64,000 nucleotides of DNA from contig OZ010595.1 of the NCBI GenBank assembly GCA_963932145.1, forward strand, positions 87,831,449 to 87,895,448, given 5' to 3'. Positions 33,193-44,417 of the stretch are shown here, piece after piece. The position numbers were made by a program, and so were the translations under genes. Each line of letters starts with the position of its first letter. The first letter of the stretch is position 1. The DNA is from Acanthosepion lycidas. Its lineage: Eukaryota > Mollusca > Cephalopoda > Sepiida > Sepiidae. Under the pieces are notes generated by a model that worked only from the letters and a program-made list of their open reading frames with translations, was not told the origin of the DNA and searched no databases.

Positions 33193-36100
33193 GTGAATAT
33201 ATCTATTTTTTTCTTCTTCTTACTGATATTCAGAGGACTTGAAATGATTACTTGGTTACTTATTTAGTGTCATTTTACTTACAATTATTGCCACATAATG
33301 CAAATGATAGTGCATTATTTAAATTAGCTATAATCAAGCATAATTTGTTTTTTCTTTTTATGTTTCATGCATTGTGTTTCACTTGCTGTCATTTAAGCCC
33401 CAGACCTTTGGTCTGGAGCTCAAGTGACAGCAAGTCTCCTCCAGTCACCAGCATCTTTCATAATATCCTGACAAACCCCAGCACTGCTATAAACTAAGAA
33501 AGTCTATTCTCATATCTTCAATATTTTATATTTCACTTCTTGTTGTTTGGCATGGTCTCATATGTTTCATTTATCTGGGCATGACTCTCACATTTTAGTT
33601 AAACTGCTTTCTCAGTTGACAGGCAAAGACCTTTTTATTTTTCTTCTCTTCCCTTTCTTCTTCAAATCCAAAAATATCCTTTCTTTTTTTTTTTTTTTTT
33701 TTTACATTCTTGGTTAGATATTTGAGTTTGTGCTTATAGCATTGGTTTACACAGTATGGATAAACTTGGTTACCATATTGGGATATTTTAAAAGCCCAGT
33801 ACTAATAAATATTGGATTTCTTTACTTGCAAGCTACTTTATAAAATAATTTAGATTACTAATGAAAAACAAATTTGTTAAACATAATTGTTCTTGTTTTT
33901 CAAATGTAGCTTGATTCATTGCTCTTTGTTCAACCTGGCAAACTTGCTTGTAGATCATCAATATTTATTATAGCTTTAAAAACGTACTTTTTATAAAAAA
34001 AGTATACAGACAAATCTCTCATCAATGAACTAATGGGGAGATGGGTGGTCTGTTAAAGCCAATTGTCTGTAGATGGGAAGGGATTATTTTTGCGTTTTAA
34101 AATGACTATAGTAACTGCCAGTTGTTATAATCATAATGCAAATACTATAAACATGTATATATGGCATAAATAATTGTATACTTAATATAGATATATTAAT
34201 CAAAATAACAAAAATAATAGATTTCTTACAGCTACTTTCTCATGCACGCAGTAATGCATCATACTTTATATACTGTACACCAGTCTTTGTTTACAATTGA
34301 AAGGCCCACCACTGCTGCCAAGTGGTCACTTTGAGAACTAATGCGAGTTGTTCTGTTAAGCCTGCAAGTTTTGAAATACATTGCTGACGATTTGGAAGTT
34401 TTTTTTCTTGCATATTTTTTTAAATTTTGCCTTCAGATTTTGTCCGTTGCATCTGAAGTCTGTTCATGTGGAGTGGGAAGTCCGTAGATGAGAGGTTTGT
34501 CTGTATATTGATAGATGTAAATATATTAAAACACAGAGTGGAACAACAAGGGAAAATATATATATTTACTGTAAAATGTTAAATTGGAAAATGATTAAAA
34601 AAATAAACTTTGTTTTTGCTGTTGTTTTTGGTTTATTTTCCAACTTTCAAGCTCCACAGACATTAAGAGCATGCTGTTAAACAATATTAACTTCTGATAT
34701 CATTATGTACCTGGCCCAAAAGATTCCATCTAAGTAATTTTTTTTTTTTTTTTTTTTTTTTTTAAATGGTTAATTTTCATATATATAAGCAAAAACCCTT
34801 CATTTATAGATGTTTCATTAAAGATGACAGACAAGGTACTGCGATTAATCTTTTTATTTAATTTTTCTTGTGTTCGAACAAGTGTTTTCTTTTCTGGACA
34901 TAGAGTGTATAGAAACTGTCCAAATTTTCTGTAATTCTGAGTGCTTTTGGCTATAATCTCCTTCTCCTCCTTCCTCCAAGAGCTGGACATGGAAAAAAGA
35001 TGCCCTTCCCACTGCTTTCGTGTGTTTGTTTACCTGGTCCACTGACAACTGAACTGTCTCTTTCCAACACATGCCATTCATGTGTCTTCCCAAACCGCCA
35101 CCTATGAAACAAATCTATCCTTTTCTTTGATTGTGCTAACTTGGTGCAAGACTGACTTGAGCTCGAACATTTTAACTATACTATCACTCCACTGGTGATG
35201 TAAGATAAGTTTTTCTTTGGTCGTTCAAACTCTGCACAGGTCTGACTTGAGCGCATTCTTATCATTAATGGACATATTAAAGAGACATTGAAAACTTTGT
35301 TTCCCTACGGGTTTTTGTTGCTTCTACATTAATTATTTACATATAAACAAACACATCTACAATATTCACTAACCCTACAATCTTTTAAATGCCATATATT
35401 GTAAATTATTAAGCAAAATACTTGATACTATAGGCGTTGATGTGCCAAAAAGCTATCTTTGTTTTTCATTTTCTGTTTTAGTTTCTTTATTACACAACAT
35501 AAATGAATTTAATTTTCTTTGTGGCTAAAGATTTATATCTATATCATCAAACAACCAAATAGTGTACGGATAATTTTACATGTATTATATGTAATTTTCT
35601 TATTTATTTAGTAAGTTGGGGATGAGTTAGTGAATGTTAGATGTTGTCATTCTCGTAAAAAGTATTCTGAGATTTTGAATTAAATTTAGTTTTCCTAAAA
35701 GTTTTTATTTTATTCTCTACAGTTAAATAAAAACAAAAAAAAAATATAGAATTTTGAAATAAAGCATCAGTTATTATATTTAACCCTTTACACTAAAGCT
35801 TTCCAAACATTTTGCATTAGTGACCAACTTGAAAAATAAGGTTTTGGGACACATTACATAAGTTTTTTTTCAAGTATGTATATAATTCAATATGTATATA
35901 TAAAAATAAATAAGTTGGTGAGAATTTAAGGACATGTCAGTAACATTTTTTTATAGGTAAGTGGTTAAGTAAAATAAAACTCCGATTGAAAAAGATTTTA
36001 AATAAAAAAAAAAAAAAAAAAATTATAGTATTTATCGAAGGTCTCATGAAGTTATTAATATATTTAAAAAAAAAATTATATTAAAAAAATTGTGAAAAAA

Positions 36101-36230
36101 TCAAATTGAAAGAGGTTAAAAGCTTTTTCATTTTGCTTGGAAATGGTAAAAATGGTGACCTCATTACAATTTGACAATTTTCTTGCAGCAGCAAATTAGA
36201 AAATCTTTGTATTTTTTTTTTTTCTTTTAG
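33193..36230 (+). other. ATP7 intron 4
   Basis: A 22-bp-stem hairpin at 33382-33434 (CTTGCTGTCATTTAAGCCCC and its near complement) stands out, along with T- and A-runs at about 33680, 34740 and 36005. A 79-residue minus-strand frame at 34854-35093 has no recognisable similarity. No transposon or gene identified. Confidence 0.6.
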
Positions 36231-36310
36231 GGTCTTGGCTTTCAGGCATCTTTACTTAGTGAAAGTGATGACAGAGCAGCTCGTTATGACCATAGAGAAG
36301 AAATTCGAAG
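36231..36310 (+). CDS. ATP7: ATP7 exon 5: end of last MBD and pre-TM1 linker
   Basis: The acceptor, TTTTAG after a long T tract, ends at 36230 and the donor AG|GTAAAT at 36311. It is 80 nt, entering in phase 0 and leaving in phase 2. It supplies GLGFQASLLSES, the final strand of the MBD, then a charged linker (DHREEIRR) leading to TM1. The same REEI-(K/R)-W junction occurs just before TM1 in animal ATP7 proteins. Confidence 0.93.
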
Positions 36311-37689
36311 GTAAATGATTCTGTAATTATTTTGCATTTCAGTTTTACTAATAATATGAATTAATAATACTAGTTAAAATCCTGCTGTAATCTAAAATAA
36401 GTTAAGCTGCTGTAAGCATTCTGGGACTGCAAAAGAAATATTTGTCACAGATTACTTCAACCCAGCAGAAAACAAATCACTGTAAGTTCAGGCTCAAATA
36501 TCAGGGGCAGAAAGAAATGCCGAAAATTCAATTTGCAGGTACTATCTCACAAATCACAATGCACATAACCAGTCAGAAAAATAACTCACTCTTCGACAAA
36601 CGTGGTAGCCAAAATACACAAATTTTTCTTTTTCTCTCCGATTCAAGAACACCAACTGCTTTTATCGGCCAAGCATTTTTTCCATTCATTGACAACTGGG
36701 AGAGGAAACCCAATTTTTGCATATCAAAATACTTTATAGTGATTCTTATGACTGACTTGTTTCTGATGTAAATATTCCGTCTTCAGCATGTCATGTAGAA
36801 TACGTAACTCTTTTTTTTTTTTTCTTTTTTTTTTTTTGTAAGTAATTTTCTTTTTCGACACATTTTCTGTCGTAGGATACACGCGACATGCTGTCGCTTG
36901 GTTTGACCAGGTAAGTTGCCATTTTCTTCACTGTGCCTGCCTTAAATAATCAATTTTTTTTCTCCTTTTTAGATGGAGCATTTTCAACCATTATTAACTT
37001 TTGATTAGTATTTCTTTCATCTTAATTTCAGTTGCTTTTTATTACAACTGCCCAGTGTCAATCTATGGACAGAGAGGAAATTGCTGTAGATTGATGATCT
37101 GAATAATAATTAGCTCAATTTCTTATCAGGAAACGTTTGGCATTCATTGACTCCTGCAGGGCTACTTGAGTTAAAATTTTTTTTTCACTCCCTGCTCAGA
37201 TCAAAGTGTATTATCTGTTCTCATCTCTAGTTTAAATACTATGTTTATAAGGAAGCATTTGTTATTCATTGACCGAACATCCAGTGCTACTCTTACTTAA
37301 AATTTATGAACTCTTTCTATTATAATAATTTTTCAGGAAAATAGGTTTCCCAAGTTCAGTAACTGTTATTGCTCTTTCCATTATTAATGGGGGTTTTCTC
37401 CCTAAATTTTTGTGTGAAGTAGTATGATGCTTCAACATCTTTGTCATTATTTATAGTTCCAATAACAGTCAACTAAAATTAAGATATAAGAAATGCAAGT
37501 CAAAATAAATAACAGTTGACAAAGCTTGGTGTTCTGAAAATCAAGATCATATTACTACTATTAAGCCTACTAATAAAAATAAGATAAGTGAATTGGAGAT
37601 AAAAGAAATACAGTCCTCCCTTCAATCATTTATGCCGACAAAAACTAAATCCATGACTTTTCAGGATACATGATTAAGGCAGTGGAGTA

Positions 37690-37945
37690 ATGGATAGTGG
37701 CTCGGATTGAAGAATCAACCCTCCTCGGATTTTAAAGTTGGAGATATCTTTTTAGACTAGTTTCCACTAAAGGCTGTAGGACCCAGTCTACCCTTCTATT
37801 TACCCATAGCTGGGAGGAGAACAGATGGATTCATACCTTTCTGAAGAGTATTACTACATATGAATTAATGAACTTAACTGGAATTTGAACTGCTTTCTGA
37901 TTCTTCAATTTGAGCTGATATCCATTATTCCATCATGTGGTCAAC
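37690..37945 (-). repeat. tRNA-derived SINE (family S1), partial
   Basis: TTTACCCATAGCTGGGAGGA, CATACCTTTCTGAAGAGTAT, AACTGGAATTTGAACTGC and CCATTATTCCATCATGTGG follow the S1 order. Confidence 0.65.
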
Positions 37946-38044
37946 ACATAGCAGTGACATGATGTCACTACTGGGTGTTGAACTCAATGTCCACTTTTCT
38001 ATTTATATACATGCTATTCCTGATATTGAGCAGTTGAACCCATA

Positions 38045-38330
38045 AAAATATTGAGTCAGTCATGTGCCATGCGTGATACATGCATCTTTCGATACATGAC
38101 TAGGCAGATTTTTTCCCTGCAGTAGGTTGCCATTTCTTTCTGCAGTAGACTAGTTGCCATCCAAAGCTATAGAACCTGGTCTGTTCTATTTATCCATAGT
38201 TTGGGGGAGAAGATGATTCATATCTTTCCCAAGGGTATTAGCATGTAAGTGAATGTAATGGATTTTACTAGAATTTGAACTCTGCTCTCTGATTCTGAGC
38301 TGCTATCCATTACTCCAATGTATGGCCTAC
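38045..38330 (-). repeat. tRNA-derived SINE (family S1)
   Basis: GTGCCATGCGTGATACATGC, CAGTAGGTTGCCATTTCTTT, CCAAAGCTATAGAACCTGGT and AGAATTTGAACTCTGC occur in the same order as at 855-1170. Confidence 0.75.
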
Positions 38331-38349
38331 CTTAAAGTTATATATTTTT

Positions 38350-38613
38350 TCATATATATGTGTGTGTGTCAGACTGAATAAATTATAAACATTATGTCTG
38401 CTTATTTTTATCATAATCCTTTCATATCTACAAATATTTTTCTGTATATTAAAATTAAATAAGGCAAGAAATATTTGTGAATATGAAAGGATTATGATAA
38501 AAATAAGCAAACATAATGTTTGTAATTTATTCAGTCAGACATGCCTAAAAGAGAATTTGCTGCATATGCGCGCACACACACACACACACACACTATATAT
38601 ATATATATATATT
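38350..38613. repeat. Foldback with TG/CA and TA borders
   Basis: Arms about 38369-38440 and 38469-38541 are near-perfect inverted repeats (CAGACTGAATAAATTATAAAC, shown to 20: AGACTGAATAAATTATAAAC, against GTTTGTAATTTATTCAGTCA). TGTGTGTGT lies on the left and (CA)n(TA)n on the right (38572-38613). Confidence 0.85.
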
Positions 38614-38619
38614 TTCTTA

Positions 38620-38815
38620 TAGTTGGATTGATGTGAGTTTGTGATGTTGGGCTGGGTTTCATGCCCTTGTGACTGTCAGACAGCTGATGATTACAAAGGC
38701 ATGAAACCCAGGTCACAAACTCACATCAATCCAATTAAATATCTTAGCTCTATCACTGATATTCAGTGGTTTGCAATAAGTACTGTGCATATAATATATA
38801 TATATATATATAACA
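38620..38815. repeat. Foldback repeat of the 345-646 family
   Basis: Arms at about 38623-38665 and 38700-38738 (GATGTGAGTTTGTGA against TCACAAACTCACATC). They are followed by the TTAGCTCTATCACTGATATT tail and a TA array (38797-38813), as in the copy near the start of the window. Confidence 0.8.
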
Positions 38816-38843
38816 ATTACATATACATGTACATATATAGATA

Positions 38844-38912
38844 CAGGGTGTCCATAAAGTTCGTGTGTACTTTAAAAATTTATAATTTATAAGTGCACAC
38901 GAACTTTGTTTA
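38844..38912. mobile_element. Tc1/mariner-type TIR pair, deleted MITE
   Basis: CAGGGTGTCCATAAAGTTCG after a TA dinucleotide is the same end sequence as the right end of the element at 63547-63915. It is followed almost at once by an inverted AAGTGCACACGAACTTTG, so two ends lie head to head with the interior lost. Confidence 0.65.
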
Positions 38913-39180
38913 TCGTTGCTTGAAAATCATCCATGTAAACAATAGCAGACTATCATCACTGTCTTGTCTGTATATTGCTTAATATATTGTACAGTAATTG
39001 ACATCTTTGATAATGGCTTATGTAAGCCGAAAGCTTAGATTGGATTAAAAAATATGGATCAATATTGTGATTTTCTTTCTTCGTTTAATGATAATGTTAT
39101 TAAGCTTATTTGACGTTATGAAAAGAATTTACATAAAATAAATAGACAACACTTGACTATATTATTTAATGAAACATGTA

Positions 39181-39185
<5 letters not shown>

Positions 39186-39231
<46 letters not shown>

Positions 39232-39686
39232 GACATTTTTTATGTTTAAAGTTCTTTTTATAGATACAAGTATTTAAGTAAATGCTCTGTTGATAATAAA
39301 CAGTATTAAATAACATTTACCGGCCTGAAAGTCAGAAATTTTCATAGAAAATATTCGTCCTTGGACAGGATTCGAACCTGCATCCTATACGGAACCGTCA
39401 TTTACGCTGACGTGCCTAACCGATTGGCCACCAAGGATCGTTCGGTAGACAAGGTCGAATTTACTGCTTATAAACTTCAATCTTCCATGAATCTCGTACA
39501 TCCATAACTGCTCATGTGTATCGAATGTAAACAAATGACGTCATATATTACGAAATAGACAGAGTCCGACAATTTATTTATTAAAGACATTTTTTATGTT
39601 TAACTATCTTATTTAATGTCTTTAATAAATAAATTGTCGAACTCTCTCAATTTCGTAATATGTATATATATATATATATATATATG
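39186..39686. mobile_element. (TA)n-bracketed element containing a tRNA-like gene
   Basis: TA arrays at 39186-39228 and 39659-39686 border the unit. Internal ends show inverted repeats (TTAAAGACATTTTTTATG near 39227 and near 39582, with its complement near 39600-39650). Diverged copies lie at 41861-42425 and 58905-59260, both including the AAGTAAATGCTCTG-type word and part of the tRNA-like segment. Confidence 0.7.
39358..39437 (-). tRNA. Class II tRNA-like sequence, probably a repeat-borne pseudo-tRNA
   Basis: On the minus strand, 80 nt: the acceptor stem TCCTTGG pairs perfectly with CCAAGGA. It has a box A TGGCCAATCGGTTAGGC, a 5-bp anticodon stem CGTCA/TGACG with loop GCGTAAA, a long variable arm (TCC...GGA) and a TTCGAAT T-loop (box B GGTTCGAATCC). 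The anticodon would be GTA, but position 33 is C instead of the universal T. A tRNA-Ser/Leu-like fold with a Tyr anticodon does not suit a normal animal tRNA. Decayed copies in the same repeat context (about 41975-42060 and 59035-59085) point to a repeat origin. Confidence 0.6.
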
Positions 39687-39754
39687 TTTTTGTAAATGCT
39701 GATTTAAAAAAAAAACAATGATTTTATTTTGTCATATGCATTTTTTGTCCTCAG

Positions 39755-39989
39755 GTGGCGTAATTCATTCCTTTGGTCTTTGCTATTTGGCCTTCCTGCA
39801 ATGATTATTACAATTTACTTCATGGCTTCAATGCCTGATCATGATACATCACATTATCCCTCCAATTCAACCACAAATGCCACGACAGAACCCCCGCGAA
39901 AGTTTTCCACGAAAAAGGGCACGATAATGATCATTAATGGTTTATCTTTGGAAAATTTGCTTATGTTTTTGTTGGCTGCTGCTGTTCAG
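39755..39989 (+). CDS. ATP7: ATP7 exon 6: TM1, lumenal loop and start of TM2
   Basis: The acceptor CCTCAG ends at 39754 and the donor CAG|GTAAAT at 39990; it enters in phase 2 and leaves in phase 0. Residues about 4-25 form TM1 (WSLLFGLPAMIITIYFM). A polar lumenal loop of about 35 residues follows, rich in Ser/Thr/Asn, with two overlapping-region N-glycosylation sequons (NST and NAT), and then TM2 begins (LSLENLLMFLLAAAVQ). The loop is longer than in human ATP7B. It contains a few Met and His residues near TM1 that could help lumenal copper release, which is an inference. Confidence 0.94.
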
Positions 39990-40070
39990 GTAAATGTTTA
40001 TTAGTTTATTGTCCATTATTATTACCTTTTGATCTCTGTACTGATCTAGCATGTACCTCACTCTTGCTGC

Positions 40071-40542
40071 TATCCTCTGCCTTTACAAAAGCCAGATTAG
40101 GCTGAAAATGGTGTACAGCTGCCATATATGGCCAGAAGCTGCCCAGTCTTTATTTTCTAGTATTGATAGAGCCTAAAAGTATCTTCACTATCCTCTGCCT
40201 TTACAAGAGCCAGATCAGGTTGAAAATGGAGCACTGCTGCCATATATGTGCAGAAGCTACCCAGTCTTCACTTTCCAGTCTTGATAGAGCCCAAAAGCAT
40301 CTCCGCTATCCACTGCCTTTACAAGAGCCAGATCAGGCCAAAAATGGAGTACTGCTGCCATATATGCGCAGGAGCTACCCAGTTTTCACTTTCCAGTCTT
40401 AACAAAGCCCAAAAGCATCTCCGCTATCCACTGCCTTTACAAGAGCCAGATCAGGTTGAAAATGGAGCACTGCTGCCATATATGTGCAGGAGCTGTTCAG
40501 TCTTCACTTTCCAGTATTGATAGAGCCCAAAAGTGTTTCTTC
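40071..40542 (+). repeat. Four tandem 118-bp units made from L1B reverse-transcriptase sequence
   Basis: Units start at 40071, 40189, 40307 and 40425 with exact 118-bp spacing. Each contains CTTTACAAGAGCCAGATCAG and encodes, in one frame, LYKSQIR.KM..CCHI (where the retrotransposon has HIWAGA) and SSLDRAQKHLRYPL. Because 118 is not a multiple of 3, the reading frame changes in every unit. The apparent 79- and 90-residue proteins are therefore mixtures of frames. Confidence 0.9.
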
Positions 40543-41723
40543 ATGCTTTTAGGCAACAAATTATTTTCCACACTGCAATGAAAGTGAATTAATACATTTT
40601 CCTTGATCTTGAGAATTGAAAACAAATATGACAAACGCTATTTACTTAAATTGTTTAGTTACACTATTTTTGTAACGTACAGTAGCCATTAACAATTAAG
40701 TATAACTCAAAACTTCAATGTTAAAATAAAACAGTTTTTAATTACAACCGCAAATAAATACTTAACAAGAACAAAGAAGTAAAAGTCAACCAAAGATAAC
40801 CATTTCAGTGAATACCTTGTTAGTAGCACGACTCAGCTTAACGTCCGGTAAATCCTAAACCAAAACCCAAATCTTTGATGCACAATTATTCACACTAATT
40901 TAACTGGATAGTTCCACTCAATAGTCACTGCAGTCAGTAGCCTGACACTACTATTTATACACCTGGCGGAAAACATATATTCATAAGTCCAGAGTGTCAC
41001 GCTTGAACGTCGGTCTCAGTAGTTACTCATTTTCTTCCTGTATGACAACTGTTTATTTATTATTTCATTAGAATGGCTGGCAAAACACCGGCTAATTGCT
41101 AATCAATTCAAACTTTACAAAATGCTAAATAATAAAGATTTCTTTATCATTGGTCCACATGTTTTAATAATTTAGTAAATGTTTATAAATTTATGAATAA
41201 AAATTGTTTTCATATTTAATTCTTTATAAATTGGTAAATGACAAATATTGCATTTCATTAGTTTTAAATTGTATTAGTCTTTAGAATGTTGTAAATAAAT
41301 ATTTTTGTTTGAACAATAAAAAAATGTATAAATTCACTTTCAACATATGTTTAGGTTTTATTCTAATTCTAATGATCACTTTTGAAAACCATGATGCTGA
41401 AACGTGAAGCTATTTCAAAAAAAGTGGTGTAATGAAAAAAAAATCTTCCTTTTGATATTATGTTTTATTGCGGGTTTATTTATCCATGTTTGCTTTGTAA
41501 TTTTTATAAAAATAATAAAATTTAATGTATTTATTCATTTTTAAAACTTCAGTATTTTAACTTTTTTTAATTTATTTCTTTATCATATTATGCTAAAAAA
41601 ACTGCAAATGATAAGTTAAAAAAAAAAAAACATTTTGATTTTGGGACAGTTTTTAAATTTGTCAGGATGATTAAGATTGTTATTTGGGCTCGTTCTGGGA
41701 CGATGAATAAAGCTTAGTCTAGA

Positions 41724-41870
41724 GCCGGTGTTGGTAACCTTTTGCTAACTATGTGCTGACTTAGGGTTTTAAAATCATTCAGTGTGCCAAAAGACCTGTT
41801 CTGCAATATATTTTATATAGTAATATATAGCATATATACTTTAGTATTTTAAGACATTTTTATGTTTATA
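41724..41870. repeat. hAT-like element end, copy 1
   Basis: GCCGGTGTTGGTAACCTTTT, then ATGTGCTGACTTAGG and AAAATCATTCAGT, parallels 42712-42870. The form CAGAGGTCGGCAATCTTTTG in the second copy resembles the terminal repeats of hAT-group MITEs. Confidence 0.5.
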
Positions 41871-42425
41871 CATTCTCTTTATAGATACAAATATTTAAGT
41901 AAATGATCTGTTTATAATAAACAGTATCAACAACATTTACTGGCCTGAATGTCAGAGAAATTTTTATAGAAAACATGTCTTCCGACAGGAATCAAACTTG
42001 TATCCTATACGGAACTGTCACATAGCCTGACGTGCCTTAACTGATTTGGCCACAGAGGATCGTTTGGTTAGCAAGGTCGATTTTACTGCTTTTAAACTAC
42101 AATCTTCCATAATTCTCTCACGTACATTCATATCTGCTCAATGTGTATCCAAATGTAAACAAATGATGTCACACATTATGAAATGGTCAAAGTCCGACAA
42201 TTATTTTAAGACATTTTTATGTTTATACATTCTTTTTATAGATACAAATATTTAAGTCAATGCACTGTTTATGTTGGAGGAGGAATATTTTCTATGAAAA
42301 TTTCTTGGACATTCAAGCCTGTAAATGTTGTTAATACTGTTTATTATAAACAGAGCATTTACTTAAATATTTGTATTTATAAAAAGAATGTATAAACATA
42401 AAAATGTCTTTAAATAATTGTCAGA
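41861..42425. mobile_element. Second, inverted-duplicated copy of the tRNA-containing element
   Basis: 41861-42185 resembles the element at 39186-39686, including the degraded tRNA-like segment (about 41975-42060). 42190-42420 is an inverted copy of its left part (ATTTAAGTAAATGATCTG against CAGAGCATTTACTTAAAT). The result is a large imperfect palindrome. Confidence 0.7.
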
Positions 42426-42594
42426 TTTGTTCATTTCATACTTTAGTATATATTAAAATTGAAGCAGCTAAATATCTTTGTGTTGTAGCAGTTATTGGTT
42501 CGGAGTTTGTGATGTCATTTGCATCTGCGTGCCATTGGAAATTGCTTGGCGTGCCATGTGCAGCACAGGTTGCTGACTCATACCCTATGATACC

Positions 42595-42690
42595 TAGACT
42601 TGATGAATTTAAGCACAGTATTAGATTAGCAACAAAGTCTCATCATTTTGCAGTCGAATTGACTGGATGTAACTGTACTTTTATGGTAAT
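42595..42690 (+). pseudogene. Non-LTR retrotransposon (family L1B) fragment
   Basis: It encodes LDEFKHSIRLATKSHHFAVE, then LTGCN, the conserved RLATRSHPF-type segment near the C-terminus, inside the hAT/tRNA-element cluster. Confidence 0.65.
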
Positions 42691-42711
42691 TGTCTTGATG
42701 AACTTTACTCT

Positions 42712-42870
42712 ATGACAGAGGTCGGCAATCTTTTGTTTATCATGTGATGACTTAGGTTTTTAAAATCATTCAGTCTGTCAACAGCATACGTATTTTTATA
42801 CGTCAAGGTTAATATACCTGTTCTATGATATATTTTATATAGTAATATATAGTATATATATATACTTTAT
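42712..42870. repeat. hAT-like element end, copy 2
   Basis: It starts CAGAGGTCGGCAATCTTTTG and shares ATGACTTAGGTTTTTAAAAT and a TATTTTATATAGTAATATAT block with copy 1 about 1 kb upstream. Confidence 0.55.
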
Positions 42871-43189
42871 ATTAAAATTGAAACAGCTAAATATCTTCTT
42901 TGCTTTGTAGTAGTTATTGGTTTAGACTTTGCGATGTCATTTATGGTTGTGAGACATGTGTGGCTGAACCTTGGTCCAAACGCTCACTTACTGTGACATT
43001 TTCTTTATAAACATAATTGATACCAAAATTTGAATACATACATGCACACATACACTTCCATTTTTTTTCTGTACTGTAATTGTTGTTTTATATACACATA
43101 CACCAAAACTTTTGTTAATGATTCTTGCTACACAATTGTGTATTTTGTATCCACATGCATTGTTTTATTTATTGTCATTTAATTGTTGG

Positions 43190-43665
43190 AATTCTTTGAT
43201 TTTTTTTAATTCTCATGTGTCTAGTCTGTTCAGAATGTGGGCAATCATGGCTTCCTACAACTTTCTGTCGTTTGTTGCTCTGAGTAATATCTGGACCTTT
43301 ACCATTGCTTTTAATTCCTGTTCTGCCAACCATTCACATTATCTTGTTAAATAGATTACTTACTGTTTCCCTCTTTCCACAGTATGTGTTGTGGGTGTCA
43401 AATTCTCCCAGCCCTCTTTCCTCACAATGTGTCCCAAAATTTAAATTGTTTCTTTCTGATTTTAAGTGTTTCCTTTTAATTCCTATTTTCTTTAAAACTT
43501 TCTCATTACTCTGTATCTGTCTATATATCTGAGATGAGGTATTATGTACATTATTTACAACCACCTGAAGAAGGCTGAAGCATATAACGGCTGAAATGTT
43601 GTAATAAATATGGTGACAAAGATGAAGACAGTAATCCAAATAATGTAAATAGTTCTCATTATTCA
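43190..43665 (-). pseudogene. Non-LTR (family L1A) tail joined to R4 repeat
   Basis: On the minus strand, SNEKVLKKIGIKRKHLK and EERGLGEFDTHN give the L1A C-terminus with its usual 3' end (about 43240-43345). From 43505 to 43660 the R4 repeat follows in + orientation (CACCTGAAGAAGGCTGAAGC). Confidence 0.7.
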
Positions 43666-43679
43666 CATGCCCTCTCTAT

Positions 43680-44195
43680 GGTTTGTTGTTAATTTAGTGG
43701 CATATCAACTCCTCATGGGTCGTTTAATGTCAAAATTTAATTTTCTTTGTATGAATTAATAATTTCTTTTACAAAAATATGTTGCTGGTAATATTTTTGC
43801 AATGAAAATGTATTGATGATATTTTTACTTTTTATAGTAAAAATATCATCAATATATTTTCATTATATTTTTTTATACTTCCATAGTTCTTTGAGTTGGG
43901 ACTATAACAGGTACTACCATTCGGGGTCAGAGTGGACCTGGGATGAACAACAATTAAGAGGTGGTTCCACATCAGTGGCCTTGTTGCCAGATGTATTTTT
44001 ATACATTTATAGTGTTTTGACCCCAGTTTTTGGGGTTAACTATTTGCCCATATTTGGGACCCTAACAAGTGCTACCATCCTGGGTCAGGGTGGACCTGGG
44101 AACAACAGCAATTAAGAGATGATTCCATGCTTTTCAAAACCTCCTGATTAGAGACCTTTGCTGCCAGATGTAGTTTATCGTCATACCCAGGATAC
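43680..44195 (+). repeat. Interspersed repeat family R1, copy 3
   Basis: GCATATCAACTCCTCATGGG, GTTGCTGGTAATATTTTT, TGTTTTGACCCCAGTTTTTG and GGTCAGGGTGGACCTGGGAA, with part of the body duplicated (two GTCAG.GTGGACCTGGGA blocks). It ends about 220 bp upstream of the exon 7 acceptor. Confidence 0.75.
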
Positions 44196-44417
44196 CTGTC
44201 TCTGGTATTCTCAGCGTTCTTCTGTAGAATCACATCTCTTTTGCCATAAGACTACTCTCCCTTTTCCTGTGCCATGTCACTGCAAGATGTGGGTAATAAT
44301 AACTTATCATTTGTAGCTCTAAGCAGTTTGTCTCATTTTATCCCTCGTAAATTATTATATAATAACAATGGCTAATTATACACATGAATTTAAAAATTTT
44401 TTTACTTTCTATTTCAG

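Larger units (their letters stand above)
36311..39754 (+). other. ATP7 intron 5
   Basis: The first 1.35 kb shows nothing recognised apart from long T tracts near 36810-36840. From 37680 on it is filled by SINEs, foldbacks, (TA)n arrays and a tRNA-containing element, listed separately. Confidence 0.75.
39990..44417 (+). other. ATP7 intron 6
   Basis: It contains the 118-bp tandem array, a second tRNA-containing element, two hAT-like ends, an L1A tail and an R1 copy. The stretch from 40560 to 41700 shows nothing recognised. Confidence 0.75.

Noticed and set aside
39358..39437. Functional tRNA-Tyr
   Set aside because: Class II body with long variable arm, C at position 33 and repeat context argue for a pseudo-tRNA in a mobile element.
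40163..40520. Repeat-containing 79- and 90-residue frames
   Set aside because: They arise from 118-bp tandem units of retrotransposon origin that shift frame in each unit.
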